A stretch of 5,445 nt of DNA, taken from the NCBI GenBank assembly GCA_015711875.1, contig JACVJG010000238.1, positions 1 through 5,445 on the forward strand, given 5' to 3'. A program made the translations under genes and the position numbers. Shown here piece after piece: positions 4,044 through 5,445 of the stretch; positions within the stretch are counted from its first letter, which is position 1; the number at the start of each line of letters is the position of its first letter. This DNA comes from Candidatus Solincola jinzensis (GTDB taxonomy: Bacteria > Actinomycetota > Geothermincolia > Geothermincolales > RBG-13-55-18). The notes below the pieces were generated by a model that did no database searches, was not told the origin of the DNA, and saw only the letters and a program-made list of their open reading frames with translations.

Positions 4044-5234
4044 ATGGAAGAGCTTACGGCTTACATGCATAAGCTGGTGGATAACGCGGTTAGAGAGATC
4101 GGGCCGCGGGAATCCTGTAGCGAGGCGGAAAGGCGCCTGGGGCGCCTGTTCGCGGAGGAGATAAAGCCGGCCTGCGAGCGCGTGGAGACGGAGGAATTCA
4201 CCTGTGCCCCCAAGGCATTCCTGGGGTTCTTCCCCTACCTGGTGTTGCTCTACCTCGCGGGGGTGGCGCTGTATTTTTTCCTCCCCCCGCTGTCGTTGAT
4301 CCTTTCCGCCCTCGGCATGGGGGTGCTTTTTTTCGAGGTCATACGCTATCGTGAGCTTATCGACCCCTTTTTCCCCAAACGCAGGGGGGAAAACGTGGCC
4401 GGATTCGTCAAGCCGCGGGGAGAGACGAGAAAACGCGTCATCGTCTCCGCCCACCTCGACTCTGCTTACGAGTTCAAGGTGTGGTACTGGTTGAAGGGGC
4501 TGGCCGTGCCGGCAATGGCGCTGGCCTTCCTTGCTCCCCTGCTCCTGCTGGGAGCGAGCCTTGCCCGCACCATCGCGGACTCGAGCGGCATGCCTGATAA
4601 TGCGGCCTTCACCGCGCTGGGCATCGCCTGCGTGGCCCTCTCACCACTGGTGGCTCTCTTCGCCTTCTTCCACACCGGGGACGTGGTCCCGGGAGCCATG
4701 GACGATATGGCGGGCGTAGCCGTGCTGGCCGGGCTGGCACAGCACTTCGCCGCGGCGGGAGCTGGCGAGGACTTTTACCCCCAGAACACCGAAGTGATCC
4801 TCCTGGCTCTCTCCTCCGAGGAGGCCGGCCTCAGGGGCGCCAAGCGCTATGCCGCCCGGCATAAAAAGGAGTTCACGCGTGTTCCTACCTACGCCATATT
4901 CCTCGACGGCATATACGACGAGAGTTTTCTCACCGTCTTCAGGAAGGAGCTGTGGTGCGGCGCGAAGATGGACCCCTACCTGGTGAGCCTGGCCGAGGAC
5001 GCCGCGGCGGCCTGCGGTTACCCCATTAAGAACACCGTGATGGCGGTGGGGGCCACCGACGGCAGCGCCTTCGCCCGTGAGGGCATAGCTTCGGTTTCCA
5101 TCTGTTGCCAGGACTCCAGCCGCCTGGTGCCTAACTACCATACCCGCCACGACACCATAGAGTTCGTGCGGCCACAATCCCTGAAGGTCACCCTGCGCCT
5201 GGTGCTCGAGATGCTGCGCCGCATCGACGCCTGA
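4044..5234 (+). CDS. Membrane-inserted M28-family zinc metallopeptidase
   Basis: The 396 residues carry the full M28 active-site set: His137 in AHLDS, Asp220 in GAMDD (bridging metal ligand), Glu259-Glu260 in SSEEAG (base and zinc ligand), Asp288 in LDG and His366 in YHTRHDT. The family hydrolyses peptide bonds, mostly as aminopeptidases or carboxypeptidases with two zinc ions. There is no signal peptide. Helix pairs are visible at about 58-100 and 150-210; the second pair interrupts the catalytic domain between the first two metal ligands. The loop between the pairs (101-131) is rich in Arg and Lys, so the positive-inside rule places it, and with it the catalytic parts, on the cytoplasmic side. 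From memory, similar multi-helix M28 proteins occur in other Gram-positive-type bacteria without known substrates. The start at 4044 has a well-placed purine-rich ribosome-binding site. The 3' end overlaps a minus-strand gene. Peptidase assignment is strong; substrate unknown. Confidence 0.9.
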   Translation: MEELTAYMHKLVDNAVREIGPRESCSEAERRLGRLFAEEIKPACERVETEEFTCAPKAFLGFFPYLVLLYLAGVALYFFLPPLSLILSALGMGVLFFEVIRYRELIDPFFPKRRGENVAGFVKPRGETRKRVIVSAHLDSAYEFKVWYWLKGLAVPAMALAFLAPLLLLGASLARTIADSSGMPDNAAFTALGIACVALSPLVALFAFFHTGDVVPGAMDDMAGVAVLAGLAQHFAAAGAGEDFYPQNTEVILLALSSEEAGLRGAKRYAARHKKEFTRVPTYAIFLDGIYDESFLTVFRKELWCGAKMDPYLVSLAEDAAAACGYPIKNTVMAVGATDGSAFAREGIASVSICCQDSSRLVPNYHTRHDTIEFVRPQSLKVTLRLVLEMLRRIDA

Positions 5235-5445
5235 GCAGCGAGGCGGGCCCTCCCATCTCGCGCACCCACCCCGGGAAGGTCGCGGCCATGTCGCGCAGGG
5301 CCATGACCCAGAAGCCCACGGAGTAGAACACGCGACCGTCCTCGCTCCCTGAGAAGACGGCGGCGTAATGGTCCACCACGTTAGGCTCCTCTTTCTGCTT
5401 GCGCATGGTCGCCATATCGAAGAAGAAGCTCGGCTGCAGGTGGTT
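5188..5445 (-). CDS. Unrecognised protein, C-terminal part (5'-truncated by window edge)
   Basis: On the minus strand the frame is open from the window edge to TGA at 5190-5188, giving 85 residues that begin NHLQPSFFFDMATMRKQKEE. Strong G/C preference at third codon positions and a sensible composition (VVDHYAAVF, VFYSVGFWVMALRDMA, TFPGWVREMG) support real coding. The Met at 5415 is probably internal because the frame stays open upstream. I recognise no family and see no metal-binding or nucleotide-binding motif in this piece. The last 16 residues are Arg, Ala and Gly rich and lie antisense to the end of the peptidase gene, as if the ancestral stop was lost and the frame ran on into its neighbour. 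The genes are convergent, so they are not co-transcribed. Confidence 0.7.
   Translation of the reverse strand, partial: NHLQPSFFFDMATMRKQKEEPNVVDHYAAVFSGSEDGRVFYSVGFWVMALRDMAATFPGWVREMGGPASLLRRRCGAASRAPGAG

Noticed and set aside
3856..4164. 102-codon plus-strand frame before and into the peptidase gene
   Set aside because: It lacks a ribosome-binding site, is Arg-rich, and overlaps 120 bases of the peptidase gene in a different frame.
4641..5177. Minus-strand open frame antisense to the peptidase
   Set aside because: The plus strand carries all M28 motifs; the antisense translation has no domain and typical shadow composition.

Overview
The window is GC-rich bacterial chromosomal DNA. Its coding strand uses mostly G- or C-ending codons. 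The intergenic stretches are long and look less GC-biased. The gene mix (a haem-type ferric-reductase-like membrane protein, a sodium:solute symporter, a YihY/BrkB membrane protein and a membrane-inserted M28 metallopeptidase) would fit a free-living high-GC lineage such as an Actinomycetota relative. That placement is an inference from style and cannot be proven here. I see no rRNA, convincing tRNA, CRISPR array, transposase or phage gene.

Layout, left to right. Bases 2-343 are the C-terminal end of a ferric-reductase-like transmembrane protein that starts outside the window. Bases 344-803 are non-coding and hold a 14-bp perfect palindrome, a GNRA-loop hairpin and a consensus extended -10 box (TGTTATAAT) for the next gene. 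Bases 804-2315 encode a complete 13-helix sodium:solute symporter. Bases 2316 to about 2882 are a second gene-poor stretch with a run of compact inverted repeats and two possible very short ORFs whose stops overlap the two candidate starts of the next gene. Bases 2883-3755 encode a YihY/BrkB-family membrane protein, with an alternative start at 2841. Bases 3756-4043 are non-coding, with a bulged hairpin, a possible extended -10 box and an unusually purine-rich ribosome-binding region. Bases 4044-5234 encode an M28 zinc peptidase with all metal ligands and four membrane helices. Bases 5188-5445 are the 3' end of a convergent minus-strand gene of unknown function that overlaps the peptidase gene tail to tail by 47 bases.

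The genes do not form an obvious operon. Each plus-strand gene is separated from the next by about 290-570 bases and none shares an obvious pathway with its neighbour. What they share is location: all four plus-strand products are integral membrane proteins. I found no convincing evidence of an undescribed multi-gene system. The items most worth a second look are the interrupted, membrane-embedded peptidase, the tandem inverted repeats between the symporter and yihY-type genes, and the odd translation-start arrangements.
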